DNA of 45,603 nucleotides from a virus: IMG/VR virus record IMGVR_UViG_3300049484_000302, positions 1 through 45,603 of that record. The stretch is one strand, 5' to 3'. Shown piece by piece: positions 29,571 through 36,692 of the stretch (the first letter of the stretch is position 1; each line of letters opens with the position of its first letter). The position numbers and the translations under genes were made by a program. The notes below the pieces were generated by a model. That model made no database searches, was not told the DNA's origin, and saw only the letters and a list, made by a program, of their open reading frames with translations.

Positions 29571-30248
29571 ATGGGAACGCACGACAGCGATGCTGCCGGT
29601 GAAGGCAGAGACTGGGCGCAGCCTCCGCGCATCGATCAAGAGCTGTACGAAGGCTATCCGACGAACGTGAAGGTCGAGCACGGGTTCGATCCGGTGGACG
29701 GTATGCCGCGCCCCGTTGCACCAGCATCCGTCAAGCTCGCGCAGGCGCCGCTTCTCTTGCCCGAGACGTTCGTCTGCATGGCCGACACGAGCAAGTTCGT
29801 GGTGCGTGACATGGACGGGGAGATCACGCGGACGTTCGAGCCGAGCGAGGTCGAGCGCGCGCCGAACGGGCGGTACCGCGTGCGCACAGGATGGTTGACC
29901 TCGCTGCTTCTCACGAAGTGGACCGAGGTCGAACCGATCCGGCCGGTGTGCAAACACTACGCGCGCCAGCTTTCGGACGTGCAAGACGATCCTGACTTTC
30001 GGTTCGTGGCGCGGCTCTGCACGTTGCGTCGCGCGGAGGACGGAGAGTTTCTCTCGGTGCGCGACTCGCAAGTGTTCGCGTGCGAGCTGCGCAGTCCGCG
30101 CGACCTGAACGGCAGCACCAAGCAGCTCGACGACTTCGACGACAACCAGATCGCCGAGAATCGGAAGAAGCAGGCAGCGAAAGAGGAAGCGGCGTTCGAT
30201 GTCGAGGCGGCGCTCGCAGCAGAAGGCGATGGAGAGACAAGCGAATGA
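29571..30248 (+). CDS. Soluble protein with conserved-looking centre, unknown
   Basis: 225 residues. Central part PETFVCMADTSKFVVRDMDG and CKHYARQLSDVQDDPDFRFV...RLCTLRR looks like a folded domain with several cysteines (CKHY, LCTL, ACELR). The C-terminus is a charged helix (AENRKKQAAKEEAAFDVEAA). No family recognised. First gene of the 29571-33471 group. Confidence 0.65.
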   Translation: MGTHDSDAAGEGRDWAQPPRIDQELYEGYPTNVKVEHGFDPVDGMPRPVAPASVKLAQAPLLLPETFVCMADTSKFVVRDMDGEITRTFEPSEVERAPNGRYRVRTGWLTSLLLTKWTEVEPIRPVCKHYARQLSDVQDDPDFRFVARLCTLRRAEDGEFLSVRDSQVFACELRSPRDLNGSTKQLDDFDDNQIAENRKKQAAKEEAAFDVEAALAAEGDGETSE

Positions 30249-30423
30249 AACGGTTCTCGGGATGCTCTGGGCTGCGCGCGTGTGTCGCGAGCAAACGTCC
30301 AGCGCTACCCCCGAGCAGTGTGCGCGTGCGATCGAGTATCGAGCGTCGCAGCTGAGCGAGATCCAACACACGTGGGACACCGGGACTGGGCAGCAAGCGC
30401 TGCATGACGACGGAGGCTGGTGA
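30229..30423 (+). CDS. Small helical protein, unknown
   Basis: 64 residues from ATG at 30229 (an earlier in-frame ATG at 30199 is possible), overlapping the preceding gene. Sequence ETVLGMLWAARVCREQTSSA and ARAIEYRASQLSEI is helical. Stop TGA at 30421-30423 overlaps the next start (TGATG). Confidence 0.55.
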   Translation: MERQANETVLGMLWAARVCREQTSSATPEQCARAIEYRASQLSEIQHTWDTGTGQQALHDDGGW

Positions 30424-30953
30424 TGGTCGATAGGGAAGAAGAAGAGCTGGACAGCGAGATGGACAACGAGGAGCCGGAAGAGGCCGAGGCCGATCCTGGT
30501 CCCGACACACTGGAGCCGATGCTCGACCTCATGGAGGAGATCGAGTCACACCGGACGCGCCTCAAGCTCGTGGTGCAGCAGGGCGTCAGCGACCCGAACG
30601 TGCCAATGGTCGAGCTGGTGGACACAGCGATGAGCCTGATCCAGGACATCGCCAACCGCGTCTACGACAACCTCTACGAGATCCGCCGCTACCTCGTCGA
30701 GACGGTCGAGCCGGTGCTGCTGGGCGGCGGAGCCGAAGGGGAAGGGGCGGACGCGGGAGGCATCGCGTTCGGAGAGTCGGATGCAGCGAGGCTCGCGCGC
30801 GTGCTCACCTGGATGAAGACGGCGCTGAGCACGGGAGAGCGACCGACGGACGAGACGGCGAAGGCACAGGTACTGGCACTGGAGGCAGACGTCGATGCGT
30901 TGCTTGGCCGCATGACGGCCGAGGCTCAGGCGCAGCGCGCTGAAGCACAATGA
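30423..30953 (+). CDS. Acidic helical protein, unknown
   Basis: 176 residues from ATG at 30423 (GTG 3 bases earlier possible). The first 30 residues are nearly all acidic; the rest is helical (VELVDTAMSLIQDIANRVYD, TAKAQVLALEADVDALLGRM). A glycine-rich loop (LLGGGAEGEGADAGG) separates two helical parts. Coupled by ATGA to the large coiled-coil gene; possibly its assembly partner. Confidence 0.6.
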   Translation: MVDREEEELDSEMDNEEPEEAEADPGPDTLEPMLDLMEEIESHRTRLKLVVQQGVSDPNVPMVELVDTAMSLIQDIANRVYDNLYEIRRYLVETVEPVLLGGGAEGEGADAGGIAFGESDAARLARVLTWMKTALSTGERPTDETAKAQVLALEADVDALLGRMTAEAQAQRAEAQ

Positions 30954-33295
30954 CCGAAGCCAGCGAACAGCCAGCTGCCGAGCAGCCCGAGGCAAGCAAC
31001 GGCCAGCAGAAGCCAAAGCGGCCGATGACGGACGCGCAACGGCGCGGCCTGGAGAAGGCTCATCAGGCCAAGCGCGAGAAGCGTGAGGAAAGGATGCGCG
31101 CGCTGGCCGAGAAGCACGCTGCGGCCGAGCTAGAGGAAGAAACGCCGTCGAGTGCAGTGAGCGAAACGGTCGAGCGTTCGGCGCGCACGGCGCACGCCGC
31201 GTTCGTCTCGGAGTTCGTGGCGGACGCCGCCGTGCCTCCCGACGAGTCGAATCTGCACCGCCGCCGCGCGCCGACGATGGAGGCCGAGGTGAGCGACATG
31301 GCCGGCGACCAGCCCGTGCCGCGCAACCTCGACGACCTGATGAGCATGGCGCCCATCGGCGACGGCCAGTATTACATCGCGGTGGAGCGCAAGGCTCCGC
31401 GTCAGTGGTCTGGCGCGCAGTGCGCAGGCATCCTGCGCAAGATCACGCGCTACATGACCACCGAGGAGTTCAAGCGCACCTACGGTGGCGGCGAATACGT
31501 GCTTGTGCTGTACGGACCACCGAAGCGTGGAGGGGTCTACGATCCCGAGACCCGGCGAGTGCGACCGAAGGCGCTGACGCCGGCCGTGCGCTTCACGGTG
31601 CCGCTACACGAGTACGCGCCGATGCTGTTCGATGATCTCGAAGACGAGGACAACGAGGAAGAAGGCGAGGGCGACGTGAGGTACGGAAACGCACCGTGGG
31701 TGAGTGGGCGACCCAAGAGCAACGCGGAGGCCAGGATGTTCGAGGCGTCGCTGGAAGCGGATGAGCGTGGCCAGGCTAGGGCAGAGCAGCGCGAGAAAGA
31801 GCGCGTGGAGCGCGAGCGCCAGCTCCAGGAAGAGGCGGCGCGTCAAGGACTCACCATGGCGCAGTTGCTCGCGCAGCAGAAGGAAAGCGAGCTGCGGCGA
31901 ATCGAAGCAGCGCATCAGCGTGAGATGGAGATCGCCGAACGCCGCCACCAGGAGAACGTGGCACTGCTCCGCACCGAGGCCAACAAGCCAGGAGAGACCC
32001 AGGCGCTCGGCACTGCGCTCAAGGGGATCCTGGAGGTGATGAAGCCCAACGGAGCTGGTGACAAGCAGCTCCAAGATCTGATCAAGAGCCACAACGACGA
32101 GATCGTTCGGCTGCAGGCGCAGATCGCCGACGCCAACGCGCGGGCAGACAACCGCATCCGGGAAGCCGAGCAACGGGCGGACCGCGCCAAGGAAGAGGCA
32201 GAGCGCCGCGCCGACCAACGCATCCAGGACATCGAGCGCCGCGCCGAAGAGCGCATGAAGGAATCGCACGAGCGCTCCGAGAAGCGCGTGCGCGAGGTCG
32301 AGGATGCTGCTCGCCGCGTCGTCGAGGATGCACGCCAGCAGGCCCAGGCCCGGCTCGACGATGAGCGCCGCAACCATGACCGCGACCTGGCCGCCAAAAA
32401 CGACTCGCACAACATGCGCGTCGAGACGCTCAAGGCGAGCTACGACACGCGCCTCGCGGCGAAGGACGAAGAGATCAGCCGCCTGCGCACCGAGTCCGAG
32501 CGCCATCGGCAGGAGGCCGAAGCAAAGGGCGACCTGCCGACGCAAGTGCAGCGGTTCGCGGCGACGGCCGAAGCGCTGGGCTACGCGAAGGACGGCGGCG
32601 GCGGCGGCGACGAAGAGAAGGTGCCGACCGACTGGAAGACGATGCTGCTCGGCCTGGGCGCCGAGCTGGTGAAGCAAGGGCCGGCGATGATCCAGTCTGC
32701 GGGGCAGACCGTGCAGCAGCTCCGCGGCCAAGCACCGCAACAGAGCGCGACGGCCCCGTACATGCAGCCCCAGCAGCGCGCACTGCCTCCCAGGTTGCAC
32801 GCGCGGGACGGCTCGGTGTTCCAGGCGGCATCCCCGGCGTTCGGCACGGAGGATGGCGCGGCCTTCATGGGCGAGACGACGATGCAACGCCCGAAGTACC
32901 CGCCGGGCTTCATGCCGACGCCGCAGGCGCCCGCGCAGGCAGCCCAGCCTGTGCAGGCCACGGTGCAGCAGCCACCGCCTCAGCAGGTGCAGACGGCAGC
33001 GCCGCCGCCGCAAGCTCAGCAACAGCAGGCAGGGGTTCAGGCGAGCGCTGACCAGATCGGCCAGTTCCGTGCGCTCCTGGAGTCGGCGCTCGCGCAGGGC
33101 AAGGACCCGGTGGAGCTGGCGAACGAGATCAAGGCCAGCGTCGGGCCGCAGATGGCCCAGGCCATCGGCCAGAGCGTGACTCCCGAGAGCGTGGTCGCCA
33201 GCCTGCAACAGATGCCTGACGGCGCGCAGAGCCCGCTCATCCGCCGCGAGGGCCAGAAGTTCCTGCGCGAGCTGCACCAGGCGATGCAGCAGTGA
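30950..33295 (+). CDS. Large coiled-coil protein with Gln/Pro-rich region
   Basis: 781 residues, the second largest product here. Basic/acidic N-terminus; a folded segment at ~120-215 (NLDDLMSMAPIGDGQYYIAV, YGGGEYVLVLYGPPKRGG); a long charged coiled coil (~260-530, for example RAEERMKESHERSEKRVREV); then a Pro/Gln-rich stretch (~590-700) and a helical end. No membrane helix. The build fits an elongated scaffold, injection or tether protein. Translationally coupled to the FmdB-like gene (GTGA). Confidence 0.65.
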   Translation: MTEASEQPAAEQPEASNGQQKPKRPMTDAQRRGLEKAHQAKREKREERMRALAEKHAAAELEEETPSSAVSETVERSARTAHAAFVSEFVADAAVPPDESNLHRRRAPTMEAEVSDMAGDQPVPRNLDDLMSMAPIGDGQYYIAVERKAPRQWSGAQCAGILRKITRYMTTEEFKRTYGGGEYVLVLYGPPKRGGVYDPETRRVRPKALTPAVRFTVPLHEYAPMLFDDLEDEDNEEEGEGDVRYGNAPWVSGRPKSNAEARMFEASLEADERGQARAEQREKERVERERQLQEEAARQGLTMAQLLAQQKESELRRIEAAHQREMEIAERRHQENVALLRTEANKPGETQALGTALKGILEVMKPNGAGDKQLQDLIKSHNDEIVRLQAQIADANARADNRIREAEQRADRAKEEAERRADQRIQDIERRAEERMKESHERSEKRVREVEDAARRVVEDARQQAQARLDDERRNHDRDLAAKNDSHNMRVETLKASYDTRLAAKDEEISRLRTESERHRQEAEAKGDLPTQVQRFAATAEALGYAKDGGGGGDEEKVPTDWKTMLLGLGAELVKQGPAMIQSAGQTVQQLRGQAPQQSATAPYMQPQQRALPPRLHARDGSVFQAASPAFGTEDGAAFMGETTMQRPKYPPGFMPTPQAPAQAAQPVQATVQQPPPQQVQTAAPPPQAQQQQAGVQASADQIGQFRALLESALAQGKDPVELANEIKASVGPQMAQAIGQSVTPESVVASLQQMPDGAQSPLIRREGQKFLRELHQAMQQ

Positions 33296-33471
33296 CCTAC
33301 GAGTACGAGTGCACGAGCTGCGGGCACCAGTGGGAGCAGGAGCAGAAGATCACCGCTGAGCCCGAGCGCGAGTGCCCGAGCTGCCACGAGCCCACCGCGA
33401 AGCGGCTGGTCTCTGGCGGCACCGGGCACGTGCTCAAGGGTGACGGCTGGTTCAAGAGCGGTGGGTACTGA
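33292..33471 (+). CDS. FmdB-family zinc ribbon protein
   Basis: 59 residues from GTG at 33292. YEYECTSCGHQWEQEQKI, ECPSCHEPTAKRLVSGGTG and HVLKGDGWFKSGGY follow the FmdB-family pattern (YEYxCxxCG, CPxC, SGGTG, LKGxGWY) end to end. FmdB proteins are small, mostly uncharacterised bacterial zinc ribbons, described as putative regulators. Stop TGA at 33469-33471 touches the stop of the convergent PP-loop gene. Confidence 0.85.
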   Translation: MTYEYECTSCGHQWEQEQKITAEPERECPSCHEPTAKRLVSGGTGHVLKGDGWFKSGGY

Positions 33472-34389
33472 TCACGCCGCCACGGTCGCTTCGGGCTCGC
33501 TCAGATAGTCGCATCCAGTCGCCTTGGTGGCGCGCTGTGCGGCGCCACAGACCGTGCACGCCTGGCGCTTCTCGCGTGAGACGCCCTGGACGAAGTCACG
33601 CAGTGCGGGGGCCTTGTAGTGCACGCCGCGCTCGGGGTTCTCGGGCAACGGACCGGGCTGCGCCTTGCGGTAACCCATGATGCTCAGACGGACGCCGCTC
33701 TTCTTCGTCGGCACCGCGAGCTTGCGAGCTTCGAGCGCTTCGATCTGCTCGAAGGTCTCGGGAAGCTCGCGAGCCAGCGTCTGCCAGTCGCGCTTCGAGG
33801 CGTAGGGGCAGAACGTGCACGCGCTCTTGCGGGGAACCGGGAAGCCGGCGTCGCGCACCAGTGACTCGCAGCGGCAGCGACAGAGGCCGCGCTCCATGAG
33901 GGGGAAGCGGTTGAGGCGCAGGCCGTTGCTCTTGCCGGCGTTGGGGTCCTTCTCGGCGCGCGCTTCCTCACCCGACTCGAAGCCGATCCAGACCTCGATG
34001 GGCTGCGTACCGAAGCGGTCGCTGGCCCAGCGCTCGAAGCGCTCCACCTTGGCGACCGTGGTGCAGATGCGGTTCGGGCCGGCGACGGGGATCTGGCCGC
34101 GGGCGTCGAGCCACGCGAAGAGCGAGCGCGCGTTGCGCACCGGGTACATCGTGCTGTCGAGCCACACGAATTCGATGCCGTGCTGAGCGCAGAGGGGCAT
34201 CACGACCTCGCGCATGTGACGGTAGGTCGAGGGCCACTCGCCGGGGTCGGAGCCGTTCGTGGTGGCCGTGCTGTCGCCGGTGTCGCAGAAGATGACGACG
34301 TCGGGCAGCTCGCCACGCTGGATGGCGTCCACGAGCATCGCAAAACTGTCCAGACCGCCACCGTAACTCAGAACCTTCGGGTTTGACAT
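33472..34389 (-). CDS. PP-loop / PAPS-reductase-like ATP pyrophosphatase
   Basis: 305 residues from ATG at 34389. N-terminal PP-loop VLSYGGGLDSFAML (residues 6-19, the SGGxDS type) and DVVIFCDTGD are characteristic of the PAPS reductase/adenine hydrolase superfamily. Conserved cysteines (GLCRCRCESL, SACTFCPYASKRDW) could form an iron-sulphur or zinc site; the end has CTVCGAAQ. Phages carry such enzymes for nucleic-acid or sulphur chemistry, but the specific reaction is not evident. It is the only minus-strand gene between 20 and 45 kb, is convergent with FmdB with no gap, and has a triple repeat upstream. Confidence 0.7.
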   Translation of the reverse strand: MSNPKVLSYGGGLDSFAMLVDAIQRGELPDVVIFCDTGDSTATTNGSDPGEWPSTYRHMREVVMPLCAQHGIEFVWLDSTMYPVRNARSLFAWLDARGQIPVAGPNRICTTVAKVERFERWASDRFGTQPIEVWIGFESGEEARAEKDPNAGKSNGLRLNRFPLMERGLCRCRCESLVRDAGFPVPRKSACTFCPYASKRDWQTLARELPETFEQIEALEARKLAVPTKKSGVRLSIMGYRKAQPGPLPENPERGVHYKAPALRDFVQGVSREKRQACTVCGAAQRATKATGCDYLSEPEATVAA

Positions 34390-34424
34390 GCTGAGGGACA
34401 CTGCAGCCGGCGTGCCACACAAGA

Positions 34425-34451
34425 TGGCAGCATTGGCAGCATTGGCAGCAC
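34425..34451. promoter_or_regulatory. Triple TGGCAGC repeat upstream of the PP-loop gene
   Basis: Three tandem 9-bp units TGGCAGCAT, TGGCAGCAT, TGGCAGCAC (34425-34451). Complement GCTGCCA with the same 9-bp period is the operator seen at 8717, 10043, 13658 and 16172. Lies in the 240-base divergent region between the PP-loop gene and the transglutaminase-like gene. Confidence 0.55.
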
Positions 34452-34501
34452 CAAAGATCGGGCACTTCGCGCCGCGTCAAGCCGGCGGGAGGTGTGTAAC
34501 C

Positions 34502-34532
34502 GCGTAACACGTGACGGCGCAACCGGTTACGC
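34502..34532. promoter_or_regulatory. Inverted repeat GCGTAAC...GTTACGC, copy 2
   Basis: Arms at 34502-34508 and 34526-34532 with CGTGACG between, matching the element at 2617-2655 but with 17 rather than 25 bases between the arms. Sits in the divergent control region. Confidence 0.5.
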
Positions 34533-34575
34533 AGCCGTGCCACGTGTTCAGCCCGGTTTGGCCGCCGGACGACGC

Positions 34576-34618
34576 AGTGCACCGTTTCTTGCGTCACGCT
34601 CCGGCGGGCCGGTAGAGT
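34576..34618 (+). promoter_or_regulatory. Promoter of the structural-type operon, TGCAC-box class
   Basis: AGTGCAC (34576-34582), -35 TTGCGT (34589-34594), 18 bases, -10 TAGAGT (34613-34618), ATG at 34630. Box-to-minus-10 gap is 30 bases, as in the other members. Confidence 0.6.
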
Positions 34619-34629
34619 CGTCCGGAGCG

Positions 34630-35166
34630 ATGTACTCCGCACCCCTCGCCCTCTCGCCGCCCCACACGATCCGTCCGTTCCGTGGGCCTGGCACCACCAT
34701 CGCCACCATGACGGAGATGGCGAAGGGCAACCGGGGCGAGCGCTCCGTGCTCGTGCGCTCGGTCACCGAGAGCATCGTGCGCGAGCTGCAGCCGAAGGAC
34801 TACCTCTCTGAGATCCTGGCGGTCCGACACTGGGTCGCAAGCCATGGCCGGTACCTGAACGACCCGCTGGCCACCGAGTTCGTCAAGGACCCGCAGCGCA
34901 TGGTCGAGGAGATCCTGGCGCACGGCAAGACCACCGTGGACTGCGACGAGCTGGCGCTCCTGATCGCAACGATGGCGCGCCAGCTCGGACGCGAAGCGGA
35001 GTTCGTGACGGTCGGGTTCGGGGCGCCGGGCAGGTTCAGTCACGTGTTCGCTCGCGTGCTCGAACCGCGCAGCAACCGCTGGATCGTTTGTGACCCCGTG
35101 GCAGGCCTCGGTGAGACCGCGATGCTTCACCGCGTGAAGACCTACAAGCTCTGGAAGCTCGACTGA
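34630..35166 (+). CDS. Transglutaminase-like cysteine protein
   Basis: 178 residues. The papain-like triad order is visible: Cys105 in TVDCDELALLIATMARQLG, His138 in GRFSHVFARV and Asp155 in WIVCDPVAG, the usual spacing in transglutaminase-like domains of phage and bacterial origin. Such domains act as proteases or crosslinking enzymes. The gene heads the membrane-protein array at 35-45 kb, and the next gene starts 13 bases later, so processing or crosslinking of those proteins is a reasonable guess. No signal peptide. Confidence 0.8.
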   Translation: MYSAPLALSPPHTIRPFRGPGTTIATMTEMAKGNRGERSVLVRSVTESIVRELQPKDYLSEILAVRHWVASHGRYLNDPLATEFVKDPQRMVEEILAHGKTTVDCDELALLIATMARQLGREAEFVTVGFGAPGRFSHVFARVLEPRSNRWIVCDPVAGLGETAMLHRVKTYKLWKLD

Positions 35167-35179
35167 AGAAGGAACAGCA

Positions 35180-35659
35180 ATGTCGTACACGACGCTCGGA
35201 CAAACCATGATGGTCGCCGCCCCGACTCTCTCGACGCGAGCGGCACCGCTGCCGTGCATCACGTCCGCAGAGAAAGCGAAGGCAGAGCTGGACTGTCGGA
35301 TCCCCGACGTGAAGGGGCTCGGCTTCACGTACGGCACGAACACGCGCTTCGCGGGACAGGACGCATGCGCCATTGCCAGGCTGCCGGTCTGCGCGACCGC
35401 TCCGGTGTTCGTTCGTGCCACGCTGCCGCCACCACCACCGGCGACCGTGCGCACGGCGACGCTCGCTCCCATCTCGACGGCGGTTACCAGCAGCATGAGG
35501 TTGCCCCCGAACGTCGTGACCGTGCCGCCGCCGCCGGAGCCGGTGCCCCAGGAGAAGAAAGCGTTCTTCGGCCTGGGCGTCGGCGGCATGCTCGCGGTGC
35601 TCGCCGTGGGAGGTGGAGCCGTCTACTACTTCACGCGCAAGAAAGCGAAGGCCGCATGA
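35180..35659 (+). CDS. Tail-anchored protein with MSY start
   Basis: 159 residues. Starts MSYTTLGQTMM; four cysteines in the middle (PCITSA, LDCRIP, DACAIARLPVCA); two Pro-rich linkers (LPPPPPATV, VPPPPEPVPQ); then a C-terminal membrane helix (~131-151) and basic end RKKAKAA. AAGAAGGAACAGCA gives a good ribosome site. The single C-terminal anchor with a basic tail means the N-terminal part faces away from the cytoplasm only if the tail stays inside. Overlaps the next gene by ATGA. No homologue recognised. Confidence 0.65.
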   Translation: MSYTTLGQTMMVAAPTLSTRAAPLPCITSAEKAKAELDCRIPDVKGLGFTYGTNTRFAGQDACAIARLPVCATAPVFVRATLPPPPPATVRTATLAPISTAVTSSMRLPPNVVTVPPPPEPVPQEKKAFFGLGVGGMLAVLAVGGGAVYYFTRKKAKAA

Positions 35660-36012
35660 GCTACGGTTCTCTTGGTGCCGAGATCTCCTGGTCGAGCAAC
35701 GGAGGGCTCAAAGCCTCCGGCATGCCGATTCCAACCCAGTCGGTGCAGACGACCACGCAGTTGACGGTCGCCAAGCCGACCGTGGTGATGCCTCTCTACC
35801 GCGCGCCAACCCCAGCGCCAGCTCCCGCCCCGGTGTCAACGTCGAGCGCCGCTGTCGCCGCCGCCGCGATGCAGGCGCTTCAGCAACAAAAGGCTGCCGC
35901 CGCGATGCAAGCGCCCCAAAGCTCGCAAGCCTCCATGCTCGGGCGCTATGCTCTTTGGGGAGTGCTCGGCCTGGGCGCGGCGCTCATCATCTACAAGCTC
36001 GCCAAGAAGTGA
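35656..36012 (+). CDS. Tail-anchored protein with MSY start
   Basis: 118 residues from ATG at 35656. MSYGSLGAEISW start, Pro/Ala-rich middle (RAPTPAPAPAPVSTSSAAVA), then a Gln/Ala-rich helix and a C-terminal membrane helix (~98-114) ending IIYKLAKK. Same plan as 35180 and 39390. Coupled by ATGA. Function unknown; probable particle-membrane or envelope protein. Confidence 0.65.
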   Translation: MSYGSLGAEISWSSNGGLKASGMPIPTQSVQTTTQLTVAKPTVVMPLYRAPTPAPAPAPVSTSSAAVAAAAMQALQQQKAAAAMQAPQSSQASMLGRYALWGVLGLGAALIIYKLAKK

Positions 36013-36020
36013 GACCAACC

Positions 36021-36689
36021 ATGCGTCCGAACTATCCGAGATACCCCAGCCAGCCCAACCGCGGTGTGCTTCCGAGCATGAACCAGATGGGTCCGAGCGA
36101 CGCGCTACCTGGCGGTGGCTCGGCCGCAGCGCCGTACTTCAAGAACAAGCTGCTGCTCCAGACGGCGCGCCAGCTCGCCGGCACCAACGAAACGGTGCAG
36201 GACGAGCCCGAGCCGGGCTATGCCTGGAACGAGCTGAAGCTGCTCGCAGAGGCCGACGACGTGAAGTGCGACGGCATCTTCGATCCACCGGGAACGCAGG
36301 CCAACATCTACCCCGACGCCGGCATTCTGGCCGCGCGCTTCGGGCTGCCAGGATACCTGGCGAGAGAGAGGATGTTCGCGGAGAGCGAGGTGATCGACGC
36401 GACCACCGGCAGGCCGACCATCCACGTCAACGCAGGCGCGGTCAGCATGGACTCCGTCGCGCAGATCGCTTTTCTGGAGCGCAACAAGTACGGCCCGATG
36501 AGTCCGGTCGTGCGCGCTGGTGGTGCGCGTGGCACGCCGCCGCAGAGCATCGTCAACGTGCGCGTGAACCCCGAGCCCATCAAGGGCCTGGGCGAAGCTG
36601 GCGGTCTCGGCACGGTGGGCTGGCTCGCCGTGCTTGGAGTCGTCGGGCTTGCCGCGGGAGCGATGTACGCGAAGTGGATGAAGGGCTGA
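36021..36689 (+). CDS. Tail-anchored protein with soluble domain
   Basis: 222 residues from ATG at 36021. A folded domain at ~35-165 (FKNKLLLQTARQLAGTNE, DVKCDGIFDPPGTQANIYP, RFGLPGYLARERMFAESE) is followed by IKGLGEAGGLG and a C-terminal membrane helix (~200-218, ending YAKWMKG). One cysteine. Part of the same array; unassigned. The soluble domain is larger than in most neighbours and could be a receptor, peptidase or structural module. Confidence 0.6.
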   Translation: MRPNYPRYPSQPNRGVLPSMNQMGPSDALPGGGSAAAPYFKNKLLLQTARQLAGTNETVQDEPEPGYAWNELKLLAEADDVKCDGIFDPPGTQANIYPDAGILAARFGLPGYLARERMFAESEVIDATTGRPTIHVNAGAVSMDSVAQIAFLERNKYGPMSPVVRAGGARGTPPQSIVNVRVNPEPIKGLGEAGGLGTVGWLAVLGVVGLAAGAMYAKWMKG

Positions 36690-36692
36690 GCG

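Noticed and set aside
31604-33277. Long minus-strand frame of 557 codons opposite the coiled-coil gene
   Set aside because: It is the antisense shadow of the 781-residue gene; GC-rich codon bias keeps it open and it lacks family features.
34425-34451. Short CRISPR or minisatellite
   Set aside because: Three 9-bp units match the operator box seen at other promoters; too short for an array.
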